Assembly: GCA_002382735.1 (NCBI GenBank)
Contig: DFZN01000052.1
Location: 1 to 32,378, forward strand
DNA: 32,378 bases
Origin: a bacterium UBP11_UBA4055
Lineage (GTDB): Bacteria > UBA4055
Direction: 5' to 3'
Position 1 is the stretch's first letter. Every line of letters starts with the position of its first letter. The translations under genes were made by a program, and so were the position numbers. Positions 8,626 to 17,414 of the stretch are shown piece after piece. Below the pieces are notes generated by a model that was not told the origin of the DNA, did not search any database, and worked only from the letters and a program-made list of their open reading frames with translations.

Positions 8626-9774
8626 ATGCAGAAATTCGACACAGTGATAATAGGCGCGGGAAGCGTCGGACTGCCTCTCAGTTATTACCTTTCAAAAAAA
8701 GGTCAGAAAGTGGCGGTAATTGAAAAGGAACACTCGTACGGCAGAGGTCAGAACAGGGCTGCGATAGGAGGACTGAGGGCGACACATTCAGACCCTGCAA
8801 AAATAAAAATATGTCAGATGAGCATAGATATTTTAAAGAAAATGGAAAAAGATCACGGTTTTGAGATCGACTGGCTCGAGGGCGGTTATCTTTATCCGAT
8901 ATATGAGGAAGCGAAGGAGACAGCTCTGAAAGAGCTTCTTGTTAAGCAGAAAAATTACGGGCTCGATATTGACTGGATAAGCCCCGAAGAGATCAGAGAG
9001 CTTGTTCCCGGAATAAATATGAACGGCCTTAGAGGTGGCACATTTTCTCCGCATGACGGATCCGCATCGCCTCTGAAAACAGCCGGAGCTTATTACATTC
9101 TTTCTCTCGATGCGGGCACCACTTTCTTTTTCGACGAAGAGGTTGAGGAATTTTCTAAGGAAGGCGGAAAATTGATCTCGGTCAAAACTGATAAAAGGGT
9201 TATTTCGGCGGATGTTTTCATAAACGCAGCAGGCGGTAACGCTAAAGAGATCGGGGCTATGTGCGGTCTTGACCTTCCGGTCTATCCCGATTCACACGAG
9301 GCGGGAGTTACGGAGCCGGTTAAATACTTTTTCAAACCGATGGTCGTTGACCTGCGGAGCGATAACCAGAGCGCCAATTTCTACTATTACCAGAACGAGG
9401 GCGGTCAGATCATCTTCTGCGTAACTCCCGAACCGAAGATACTTGGTAAGGACTGTGATAACACTTCGGAATTCCTGCCGCTGATAACGAGAAGGATCGT
9501 TGACATACATCCTCGCCTGAAGAACATCCGCGTGAGAAGGACATGGAGAGGGCTCTACCCTATGACGCCCGACGGGTTCCCAATAGTCGGGCGACCGAAA
9601 GATATCGAGAATATGTTCCTCGCGGTCGGGATGTGCGGACAGGGATTCATGCTCGGTCCGGGACTTGGAAAGATCATTTCCGAGATCATAGCAGATAAAA
9701 CCAATAAATATAATTTCATATTGGACGAGCTGAGCCTTTACAGGCAGTTCGAAGGGAACGAGATGTTGAAATAA
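8626..9774 (+). CDS. DAO-family FAD-dependent amino-acid/amine dehydrogenase (HcnC/SoxB-like beta subunit)
   Basis: The 382-residue protein starts directly after the preceding stop codon, with GGGGAGG within the end of that gene as ribosome site. It opens with the dinucleotide-binding motif GAGSVG (residues 10-15) and ESEP-like continuation VIEK. It has the NRAAIGGLRATHSD segment typical of the sarcosine oxidase beta/DAO family, and a C-terminal GMCGQGFMLGPGLG flavin motif. Such proteins oxidise the C-N bond of glycine, sarcosine, proline or opines and pass electrons to the partner subunit. Zero spacing to the 688-residue FeS/FAD protein suggests a heterodimeric complex. Proximity to glyA suggests glycine or sarcosine as substrate, but this is inference. 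No membrane segment or signal peptide is seen. Confidence 0.83.
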   Translation: MQKFDTVIIGAGSVGLPLSYYLSKKGQKVAVIEKEHSYGRGQNRAAIGGLRATHSDPAKIKICQMSIDILKKMEKDHGFEIDWLEGGYLYPIYEEAKETALKELLVKQKNYGLDIDWISPEEIRELVPGINMNGLRGGTFSPHDGSASPLKTAGAYYILSLDAGTTFFFDEEVEEFSKEGGKLISVKTDKRVISADVFINAAGGNAKEIGAMCGLDLPVYPDSHEAGVTEPVKYFFKPMVVDLRSDNQSANFYYYQNEGGQIIFCVTPEPKILGKDCDNTSEFLPLITRRIVDIHPRLKNIRVRRTWRGLYPMTPDGFPIVGRPKDIENMFLAVGMCGQGFMLGPGLGKIISEIIADKTNKYNFILDELSLYRQFEGNEMLK

Positions 9775-9800
9775 AAAAGAGGCTCAGGCCTCTTTTTTTT
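9773..9800. terminator. bidirectional Rho-independent terminator
   Basis: An 11-bp perfect stem (9773-9783 with 9788-9798) with a TCAG loop contains a GAGGC/GCCTC core. It is flanked by an A run on the left and a T run on the right, so it works on both strands. It overlaps the stop codon of the plus-strand operon and lies 8 nt beyond the stop of the convergent minus-strand operon. Confidence 0.9.
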
Positions 9801-9807
9801 ACACTTT

Positions 9808-11061
9808 TTATGTCTTCTGTTTTTTCTTGTTCGTGGCCGGGAAAAGAATATTGTTCAGGATAAGCCTGTAGCCGGGAGAGTTCTTGTAAAGCTCAAGCTC
9901 AGTAGGAGGGTCCATCACATAATGCTTGTAGTCCTCCGGATCGTGCCCGCCGAAGAATGTGAAGAACCCGCGTCCGACCGGGGCGTAAATATATTTGATT
10001 ATCTCTGAATTCTGAACTTCCCCCAGTATCACCGCGCTGGGCTTAACAAGCGACCTGCGGAACGCCGTTGACTGCCCCATGAATCCTTTTACGAGCCTTG
10101 TATGGTTCTGCGTCAGTATGCATGGGATAGGGTCGAATTTTGCGGAAAAATCGAAAAGAGTGAAGTAATCGTTCTCCTCGATCATTGTCCTGCTCATTTC
10201 TTCGGACAGGTCTATGTCTGAATGCTCATAAACATAAGGGTTCATTTCGACCCTGAAATCCTTGAAAGCGATGCACTGGTCGTAATTGAGCTTCAAGTTA
10301 GCCTGCGGATCAGCAGGGTCGCCGTCGAACATGGATTCGCAGATGTCCGTTCCGGCAGCGGCCAAGGCGATGTCGAAAGTGTCGGCCGCGCTGCACATCG
10401 CGAAAAGGAACCCGCCCTCCATAACGAACTGCTTGATCTTGATGACCACCGAAAGCTTCAGCTTGGAGACTTTTGAATAACCAAGGTCCGCGGCTTCCTT
10501 TTCCTGCTTCATCTGCTGGTCAATGTACCACTCGCTGTTCATGTGAGACGCATAGAATTTCCCGTACTGTCCGGTAAAATCCTCGTGATGCAGATGGAGC
10601 CAGTCGTATTTTGCCAAATCTCCCCTCAGAACTTCCCTGTCCCAAAGCGTTTCGTACGGGATCTCCGCATAAGTAAGAGCCAGAGTCACGGCATCGTCCC
10701 ATGGAAATTTCCCCTCAGGCGTATATACGGCCACTTTCGGTGCCTTCTCCAGCTCGAGTACATCGGAGTTCGTGTCCGTAACCTCGCTGAGTATTTTTGC
10801 GTAATCAGAATTACTTATGATCTCGTAGTAAACACCTCTGATAAGTGCTTCGTCGATCACTTTCTCAAATCCTTCTATCTTGAACGATCCGCCGCGGTAG
10901 TTTAGCAGCCACTCTACTTTTGCGCCTTTTTCTATCGCCCAGTAAGCAAGACCGTATGATTTTAAGTGATCTGTCTGGGAATGGTCCATTGGTATAAGAA
11001 CATCGTCCGCAAGAAGCCCCGCTGAAAATAATCCGAAAAATATTAACATATATTTTTTCAA
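9808..11061 (-). CDS. secreted protein of the FCB family labelled 'asparagine synthetase B'
   Basis: The start is TTG 11061, with AGG 6 nt upstream inside the end of the previous gene. A hydrophobic signal peptide ends near LLADD. The 417-residue protein matches, from memory, a well conserved FCB family usually labelled 'asparagine synthetase B'. Shared landmarks include VLIPMD, WLLNYRGGSF, KFPWDDAVTL, HLHHEDFTGQYGKFY, FLFAMCSA, SMFDGDPADP, GGHDPEDY, NSPGYRLILNN and a basic tail ending KKKQKT. The asparagine synthetase label is doubtful: the protein has a signal peptide and lacks an N-terminal catalytic Cys. Function is unknown; it probably acts in the periplasm or outside. It is the last gene of the miaB-nadB-peptidase unit and follows the C25 peptidase stop by 3 nt. 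Confidence 0.78.
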   Translation of the reverse strand: MKKYMLIFFGLFSAGLLADDVLIPMDHSQTDHLKSYGLAYWAIEKGAKVEWLLNYRGGSFKIEGFEKVIDEALIRGVYYEIISNSDYAKILSEVTDTNSDVLELEKAPKVAVYTPEGKFPWDDAVTLALTYAEIPYETLWDREVLRGDLAKYDWLHLHHEDFTGQYGKFYASHMNSEWYIDQQMKQEKEAADLGYSKVSKLKLSVVIKIKQFVMEGGFLFAMCSAADTFDIALAAAGTDICESMFDGDPADPQANLKLNYDQCIAFKDFRVEMNPYVYEHSDIDLSEEMSRTMIEENDYFTLFDFSAKFDPIPCILTQNHTRLVKGFMGQSTAFRRSLVKPSAVILGEVQNSEIIKYIYAPVGRGFFTFFGGHDPEDYKHYVMDPPTELELYKNSPGYRLILNNILFPATNKKKQKT

Positions 11062-11064
11062 TTT

Positions 11065-14000
11065 CTACCTTACCGACTTTACATAGAAGAATCTTTTTGT
11101 TCCAGAAGGGTTGATGATCGTATATACTGTCTCTGCTGTCTCTCCCTCAAATGTGTAGATGCCGTACGGCTCTGACGAAGAGTATATTGCATATTTCGAT
11201 GCTCCGGATACGACATCCCACTCAAGAATAATATCGCTTCCGGAAGTCCTAATAGTGAGATTTGAGGGAACTGCAGGCGCGAGAGGGTTGAATAAGCCGC
11301 TGTTGAAGAGGTCTCCCCTGTATTTGTCATATATTCCTCTCGAAGATGAAGCAAGCGGATAATCGTAAACTACCATTACTCCGTCGTCCACGCCGACAGC
11401 GAACTCAAGGTCCCCGTCGCCGTCTAGGTCCGCGACTGCTGCCGAGTTCATGCCGGGTCTTCTGATATCTTCGATTTTTACGGGAAAACCGTCAAGAACC
11501 GCTCCCGTCGCTCCCGAATAGCACCATATCCTGTAATTCGCGTCCATGTACATAATGTCGAGGTTCCCGTCACCGTTGAAGTCCGCAAGGGAGGGAGCTG
11601 AAAGATCGTTTTTCGCCGATCTCGGATCAAGCGGAACCGGAAAGTTCGGGAACGAAGTGTAGTCGGAGTTCATTATATATATTTTTGAGGCCGTTAAGGC
11701 TATTATCTCAATGTCCCCGTCGTTATCAATATCTGCAAAATTCACTGGAGGTGTAAGGTCCGAGTAAGTATAAGGTTTCATTTCCAGATTTTTACCCCCC
11801 GAGATCGCAGGTATTGAACTGAGCGTAGTTCCATCAAAAGTGAACCCGAACAGCTTACCGTATGTTCCGTCGCTTTCAGTTATGGCATATAATTCTACCG
11901 TTCCGTTGTCATCAGCATCGCAGAATGATATCGATGTCTGTATCTCTTTCGGAAGAGAATACTCAGTTATTTTACTGCGTGTTGCCAAATCATGAACTAT
12001 GATTTTCGTACCTGAGTTAAATACGATCTCCTTATCGCCGTCTCCGTCAAGGTCAAGACAGGCCGGGGAATGGATCCAGTATGAATTCGCAGAGGAATAC
12101 AGAGGAAAACCTAAAGGTATCTCGAATATTCCGTCCTTCAGGTCGAGCATATAGACATACCCCCCTTTGGAGGGAGTACCGCCAATATTACCGTTAAATA
12201 CGCTGATCAATATCTCAAGTTCAGCATCCGTATCGGCATTGACCAGAACCGGAGCGTTCTCCATAATAAACCCGTATATCTTCTTCTGCGCTATAATATC
12301 TCCGGTTGTCAGATCGACGGCTTTTACGAGTACGCTGTCGCCCATATTATAATCGTAATTGACCATATCCAAACTTCCGTCGCCGTTGACATCGCCTACG
12401 GCAAAGCCCTGCTGCATTGTAAGTGAGAATCCGTCTTCCGCTGCCTGATGAATAATACCGTTGCCGTTCAGAAAACTGCCGTCGGAAGAAATAGCTGCAA
12501 TGCTTGAGGTTCTTGTGTTGGATATAAGCTTTCCTTCAATTAATACAGGATTGTATATTTCGAACGGTGACAGATCGTATGTTTTGCCTCTATACAGCGG
12601 AAATGGAGTAGCTATCACCGGGTCAGAATAAACGAACTCGTAGCCGGAAGAATCACATAATGCGATTTTGAAATATACAGGTGCGTAATCAGTCTTCTCC
12701 AAAGAGAAAAGCGAACCTGATATAATATCGAAATTGAGCTTCGAGGCGGTTGAGAAATTAATGTCTGAAGATGAGTAGATATTGACGCCTTTAACTTGGG
12801 GATAAGTGTAATTCCATTCAAGATTTATCTTTCCCGGAGAGTGATCGGCATAAAGACTGATGCTGTTCCCTGACTGATCAATAAACCCGAACGAGTTTGT
12901 AAAATATGTTTTATCTCTGTTTATGGCGACCGTAAAATAATAGTTCTTTGAGGCATCTACAGTAAAGTTCACGCTGTCTGATACAGAAGTGAAGGCCGGA
13001 ATATTTTTAAGTGTCTTCTGTGATGAAAATGATCCGTTTTCATACAATTTGATTATAGCTTCATTTATCTTTCCTTTTGAAGCGTTCAGGAATACAGGCT
13101 CGAGGGTCGTTCCGTTCAGTATCACCGCAGATAATTTCAGATGAGGTACAGCGACCGGAACGAATATCTTCTCATCGGAGATCTTTGTACCGTCCTTTTT
13201 CCTTACCTCCATATTGATTACCGCAACACTGTCATTGACCACAGAATCCGGCGATGCGAAACTCATGCTGAAAGCGGTCACATCTGTATAATTCCCGATT
13301 GCAGGCAGCGCGAATCTGCTTTGAATAGATGAAAGAGTAATGCCTGAATGATCCGCAGAGGTAATTACCGCATCAAGGCTGTCGAGAACTGCAGGATTTG
13401 AATCCAGATTTAGTCTGAACGATATCCCGAAATCCTCCCCATGCTCAACTACTCCCGAACCGTTCACATCTCCAACAGAAATGCTATCAAGTGTGTAAGA
13501 TATTTCAACGGCAGAATTAACCGCATAACCGTATGTTTTTAGGAAACATTCCTGCGAATAGTAATGAATATAGACCGAATCTGCGGTCAGGTTCTCGTAT
13601 GGCACGGAAAAATTCTGGGATCTTGTTTTTACTCTGCCTATTATTTTGTTATTCTCCGTCAATGTAATAAAAACTGTATCGTTGGGAGCTGAATTGAACA
13701 TCGCGCTGACGCTCCCGCTTCCTTTGCGGAAAGCTCCCGCAGCCGAAATTAGAAGATTTTTAGGTTCTCTCAAAAACGGCAGTCCTGAAGGATCTCCCTG
13801 AATTGTGTAAGAATGATTGAGATAAAGCGCAGATCCGCTCGAAAGCGGATTGCCGAACACGATCTTCGCGTCCGCAAGACTCTCTCCGAATGATCTTCTT
13901 CTGTTTATCTGCCTGAAAAAAAATGCGTTGAAATTATTTGTCATGTTGGGATATTCCTGTCCCCCGCTACCGATATATGTGACACAGCCGCCTTCAGGAT

Positions 14001-15321
14001 TTATCATTGCCTTATGCGAAAAACTGTCCCCGCCGAAGAATCCCGGTTTGCAGGCTGCAATATAAAAGAGTCCGGACACTCCCTCCAGGTTCTTTATATC
14101 GTCGCTCCATATCTTGAATTCATTGTCCGTCTGTCTCAGTACATGATAATCCCCATGAGACTGTGAATAGACAATATTATAACCCGAATTGAACCGTGAT
14201 ATTATCTCCTCTTTGCCAAAATAGGGAGACACACCCTCATAAAGTGAGTCTCTCACGAACGGGGTCGAAAACTCTGTTCTGACATTATTGCACCAGTATC
14301 TTCCGTCACCGGCACTGAAAACATCCAGTCCAAGCAACAGCAGAGATGTGTTGAACCCGGTCCTGAAATCCCTGTCCGATGAGTAATATTTTATCGTCTT
14401 GTTTATAACAGCGTCTATTTCTTCCTCTGTGTTCCCGGGAAACCGTCCCACATAAACATCTTCATACGAATCCGCCCTGTCCGAGTATTCAAAATGAACC
14501 CCGTTGCCGCTACTGTCAGTTTCTCCGTCAAGCTTGCTGTAAAAAGAATCTGAATATATCTCTGAAGTTTCGGGAGAAACATAAGGAAGTGCTTTTCCCA
14601 GAGGAACTGTCTTGTACCCTCCGCCGATAATAACATATTTCAGATCATTGCTTACATATTTATCCCTGATGTAATTCCTTATCTTCATCACATCGGCCTC
14701 GCCCGTGTACTCCGAAAATATCTCCTCTATAGTCTTGATCTCAGTTACAAATCCCTGTTTTGTTTTGAATAGCCTGTACCTTTCAAAGTTATCAGCAAAA
14801 TCACTGGTAGTAATGATAGCAATATCTATCTTCTGAAGACCTTTTGTAGGGAATACGAAAGGGATGACATAATCCGTTAATGTATATTCGACCGATGTTA
14901 TAAAAAAGAGCGAATCGTTTCTTACATAGTATGGGTTTATTTCCATTACCGAAAAATTAGTATGCCTTTTTGTTCCTCTTGCCCCGATAGTTGCGAATTT
15001 CGCTGCAGGATGTATCTGAGCCAGTGTATCAGCTTCGTTGGTTAAGTAATAGCTGAGCCCGAGGCTGTCATCGACAAGTACCGAAGTATATGAATCAATT
15101 ATTATATCCTGAGCGTACCAGTCATCGAATTTAAATTCCTCGAATATTACCGGAAATTTAATTTCGGAATCCGAAAAAGTTTTGAACCTGTATGTCTTTT
15201 CCTTGTACGAAATGGCCCTTAAACTTTCATCGTAGTTCCAGTCAGCCTGAACAGGATTGTAAGTATCAGAGAACACGATACCTGTCAGCAGAACGAGCAG
15301 TATTATAATATTTCTTCCCAT
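11065..15321 (-). CDS. secreted gingipain-type C25 peptidase with FG-GAP repeats and fibronectin-III-like domains
   Basis: The 1418-residue protein has a signal peptide (about 1-18) and a C25 peptidase domain (about 160-525). The likely catalytic dyad is His389 in SQSHGDY and Cys424 in IAACKPGFF, and the domain closes with the characteristic QGDPSGLPF segment. Beta-rich domains follow, including a fibronectin-III-like unit around 830-905. Seven Asp-rich FG-GAP/VCBS-type calcium loops lie between 975 and 1306 (for example VGDVNGDGSLDM, LDLDGDGDKE, LADFNGDGNLD, ADLDGDGDLEF). A final fibronectin-III-like domain runs from about 1350 to 1418. Gingipain-family enzymes are secreted cysteine endopeptidases. 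No type IX secretion C-terminal domain is recognisable, so the export route after the Sec step is open. It starts 8 nt after nadB, with AGGAG inside the nadB end. Confidence 0.88.
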   Translation of the reverse strand: MGRNIIILLVLLTGIVFSDTYNPVQADWNYDESLRAISYKEKTYRFKTFSDSEIKFPVIFEEFKFDDWYAQDIIIDSYTSVLVDDSLGLSYYLTNEADTLAQIHPAAKFATIGARGTKRHTNFSVMEINPYYVRNDSLFFITSVEYTLTDYVIPFVFPTKGLQKIDIAIITTSDFADNFERYRLFKTKQGFVTEIKTIEEIFSEYTGEADVMKIRNYIRDKYVSNDLKYVIIGGGYKTVPLGKALPYVSPETSEIYSDSFYSKLDGETDSSGNGVHFEYSDRADSYEDVYVGRFPGNTEEEIDAVINKTIKYYSSDRDFRTGFNTSLLLLGLDVFSAGDGRYWCNNVRTEFSTPFVRDSLYEGVSPYFGKEEIISRFNSGYNIVYSQSHGDYHVLRQTDNEFKIWSDDIKNLEGVSGLFYIAACKPGFFGGDSFSHKAMINPEGGCVTYIGSGGQEYPNMTNNFNAFFFRQINRRRSFGESLADAKIVFGNPLSSGSALYLNHSYTIQGDPSGLPFLREPKNLLISAAGAFRKGSGSVSAMFNSAPNDTVFITLTENNKIIGRVKTRSQNFSVPYENLTADSVYIHYYSQECFLKTYGYAVNSAVEISYTLDSISVGDVNGSGVVEHGEDFGISFRLNLDSNPAVLDSLDAVITSADHSGITLSSIQSRFALPAIGNYTDVTAFSMSFASPDSVVNDSVAVINMEVRKKDGTKISDEKIFVPVAVPHLKLSAVILNGTTLEPVFLNASKGKINEAIIKLYENGSFSSQKTLKNIPAFTSVSDSVNFTVDASKNYYFTVAINRDKTYFTNSFGFIDQSGNSISLYADHSPGKINLEWNYTYPQVKGVNIYSSSDINFSTASKLNFDIISGSLFSLEKTDYAPVYFKIALCDSSGYEFVYSDPVIATPFPLYRGKTYDLSPFEIYNPVLIEGKLISNTRTSSIAAISSDGSFLNGNGIIHQAAEDGFSLTMQQGFAVGDVNGDGSLDMVNYDYNMGDSVLVKAVDLTTGDIIAQKKIYGFIMENAPVLVNADTDAELEILISVFNGNIGGTPSKGGYVYMLDLKDGIFEIPLGFPLYSSANSYWIHSPACLDLDGDGDKEIVFNSGTKIIVHDLATRSKITEYSLPKEIQTSISFCDADDNGTVELYAITESDGTYGKLFGFTFDGTTLSSIPAISGGKNLEMKPYTYSDLTPPVNFADIDNDGDIEIIALTASKIYIMNSDYTSFPNFPVPLDPRSAKNDLSAPSLADFNGDGNLDIMYMDANYRIWCYSGATGAVLDGFPVKIEDIRRPGMNSAAVADLDGDGDLEFAVGVDDGVMVVYDYPLASSSRGIYDKYRGDLFNSGLFNPLAPAVPSNLTIRTSGSDIILEWDVVSGASKYAIYSSSEPYGIYTFEGETAETVYTIINPSGTKRFFYVKSVR

Positions 15322-15329
15322 CTGATCCC

Positions 15330-16976
15330 CTATCTCCTAATTTCGCTTTTACTTCTTCTCCCGGTACTACTTATCCGCGTGTTCTTCTGCCAGTGTTCGT
15401 TGTCCTTGTGCGGATGGTCTATGTTGAAATGCAGTCCTCTCGATTCCTTTCTGAAACTTGCGAACCTGACCATAAGAGCTGCCACATCCGCAATATTCCT
15501 GAGCTCGATAGTCTCTTTTGAGAGTTTCGTCTGCATGTAGTAGTCCCTTGCCTGCCATGCTATAAGGTCTATCATATTCTGAGCCATCTTCAGCCTCTCG
15601 TCGCTCCTTACTATTCCTACAAATTCACTTACAAGCCTCTTTATCGTGTTCCTCAAATAGCTGACAACGACTTTCTCCAGAGGTCTTTCTGTATGATAAT
15701 ACTCCCACTCCTTAATTCCTGTGAAATCCGTCATATTTTTTGAAATATATTTTTGTACCGAGATCGAACTGGCCTTCGCGAAAACGAGAGCGTCGAGAAG
15801 AGAATTCGACGCCAGTCTGTTTGCACCGTGAACACCGTTCTGAGCGACTTCACCGATAGCGTATAGCCCTTTAACATCGGTCTTTCCGTGGAGATCTGTC
15901 TCTATTCCCCCGCACTGGTAATGCGCGGCCGGGACAACTGGGATCATCTGCTTGGTGATATCTATGCCTTCCTCAAGACACCTGTGATATATGTTCGGGA
16001 ATGAGGAAATAATCTTATTGGCCGGAAAATTACTCACATCAAGGTAAACGAAATCATCTCCCCTCTTCTTCATTTCCGTATCGATGGCGCGGGCTACGAT
16101 ATCCCTCGGCGCAAGCGACTTCAAAGGATGGTATTTGTGCATGAACTTCTTTCCGTCCTTTGTCTTGAGTTCCGCTCCGAAACCCCTCACCGCCTCCGAG
16201 ATTAGAAAAGAGCTTTCCTTTTCTTTCTCTGTGTAAAGCGTGGTCGGATGGAACTGGTAGAACTCAAGATTGGATATCGTCGCGCCGGCGCGGTAGGCCA
16301 TGGCCAGCCCGTCGCCAGTGGCGACCGCCGGGTTCGATGTGTGCAGGTAAACCTGCCCCGAGCCGCCCGTAGCAAGGACCGTTGACTTAGAAAGTATCTT
16401 GCTTATCCTGTTCTTCCTGATATCGTATGCGTAAACTCCGTAGCATGTCACACCGTGAAGTCCGGCGGGCGGCGGGTCCGTCTTCTGATGTTCGGTCAGA
16501 AGATCGACGCACATCGTATTTTCGAGTATCGTGATGTTCTTATTCTCTTTAACATTTTTCGTGAGCGCCCTGATCAGCTCTTTTCCAGTTATATCCTTAA
16601 AATGAAATACCCTGCTCTCGGAATGCCCTCCCTCGCGGTGAAGGGAATATTCTCCTTTTTTGCTGTCCTTCGTAAATTTCACTCCCCTTCTTATAAGGTC
16701 GTGGATTATTTCAGGTCCCTCATTTACGATCATACCTACTGCTTTCGGATTGCAGAGTTCGTCCCCTGCGGTCAAAGTATCCTTTATGTGCTCCTCGAAT
16801 GAATCCGATTCCCTGTCAACGGCAGCTATACCTCCCTGGGCATAAAAAGTGTTCGATTCCCTCAGAGAATTCTTTGTTATGAGAAGAACTTTACCGTGAT
16901 CGGCGGCCAGAATGGAAAAATAAAGCCCTGCGGCTCCGCTTCCCACTACAAGAAAATCGTAGATGTTTTCTTTCAT
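15330..16976 (-). CDS. nadB: L-aspartate oxidase
   Basis: NadB is a cytoplasmic flavoprotein that oxidises L-aspartate to iminoaspartate, the first step of de novo NAD synthesis, before quinolinate synthase NadA. The 548 residues include the FAD motif GSGAAG at 12-17 and the FYAQGGIAAV segment. They also include EAVRGFGAEL, the LAPRDIVARAID segment, HYQCGGIETD and GEVAQNGVHGANRLASNSLLDALVF, all standard for the fumarate reductase/aspartate oxidase family. A C-terminal helical domain follows. No membrane partner or frd genes are near, favouring NadB over a succinate dehydrogenase flavoprotein. nadA and nadC are not in the window. It lies between a LapA-like gene and a secreted peptidase, with which it seems cotranscribed. 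Confidence 0.93.
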   Translation of the reverse strand: MKENIYDFLVVGSGAAGLYFSILAADHGKVLLITKNSLRESNTFYAQGGIAAVDRESDSFEEHIKDTLTAGDELCNPKAVGMIVNEGPEIIHDLIRRGVKFTKDSKKGEYSLHREGGHSESRVFHFKDITGKELIRALTKNVKENKNITILENTMCVDLLTEHQKTDPPPAGLHGVTCYGVYAYDIRKNRISKILSKSTVLATGGSGQVYLHTSNPAVATGDGLAMAYRAGATISNLEFYQFHPTTLYTEKEKESSFLISEAVRGFGAELKTKDGKKFMHKYHPLKSLAPRDIVARAIDTEMKKRGDDFVYLDVSNFPANKIISSFPNIYHRCLEEGIDITKQMIPVVPAAHYQCGGIETDLHGKTDVKGLYAIGEVAQNGVHGANRLASNSLLDALVFAKASSISVQKYISKNMTDFTGIKEWEYYHTERPLEKVVVSYLRNTIKRLVSEFVGIVRSDERLKMAQNMIDLIAWQARDYYMQTKLSKETIELRNIADVAALMVRFASFRKESRGLHFNIDHPHKDNEHWQKNTRISSTGRRSKSEIRR

Positions 16977-16988
16977 TTTCTTACCTGA

Positions 16989-17399
16989 TTAATATTCTAC
17001 CTGATTTCCCGCAGGCGTATTTTTTGCCGAAAGGACTTCCTTGAGGGTTTTTATCTCATTTAATGCCGAGTTGTGATCAATCTTCAGCTTTTCAAGCTCG
17101 TTCTGTACTATCTGAAGATCTTTCGACTTGATTTCAAGGTCTTTTATTGTACCTTTAAGCTGAGATATCTTCTTTCTGTTCTCCCTTACCGTTTTCCATT
17201 CCTTCACAAATGAGAAGAAAGCCATGATGATCACTCCCGCAAGCATCGAAGCGAGAATTATGAAAACGACAGATATGGGAGGAAGTTCGGCCAGAAAGAA
17301 CAGCGACATCCCCGTAACAGTTACATTGAAATTTTCGATACCTAGTATTATTACAGCTACCAGCAGTACAAGCTGAACTATTTTCTGGATATAATACAT
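16989..17399 (-). CDS. LapA/DUF1049-like membrane protein with coiled coil
   Basis: The 136-residue protein has two predicted transmembrane helices: one near residues 5-35 rich in Leu/Val/Ile, and one near 43-65 around VVFIILASMLAGVIIMAFF. A Lys/Glu-rich helical tail (about 70-125) with heptad-like Leu/Ile spacing suggests a coiled coil. This architecture matches the LapA (DUF1049) family, linked in Escherichia coli to lipopolysaccharide assembly. The family call is by architecture, not a strict motif. The ribosome site AGGAGG is present just upstream of the ATG. It lies between miaB and nadB with short gaps and is probably cotranscribed with them. Confidence 0.6.
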   Translation of the reverse strand: MYYIQKIVQLVLLVAVIILGIENFNVTVTGMSLFFLAELPPISVVFIILASMLAGVIIMAFFSFVKEWKTVRENRKKISQLKGTIKDLEIKSKDLQIVQNELEKLKIDHNSALNEIKTLKEVLSAKNTPAGNQVEY

Positions 17400-17414
17400 C
17401 TCTTCCTCCTTATA

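Noticed and set aside
11065..11270. Type IX secretion C-terminal domain on the C25 peptidase
   Set aside because: The C-terminus is a fibronectin-III-like domain without the expected GxY and KxxxK-type features, so I do not call it.
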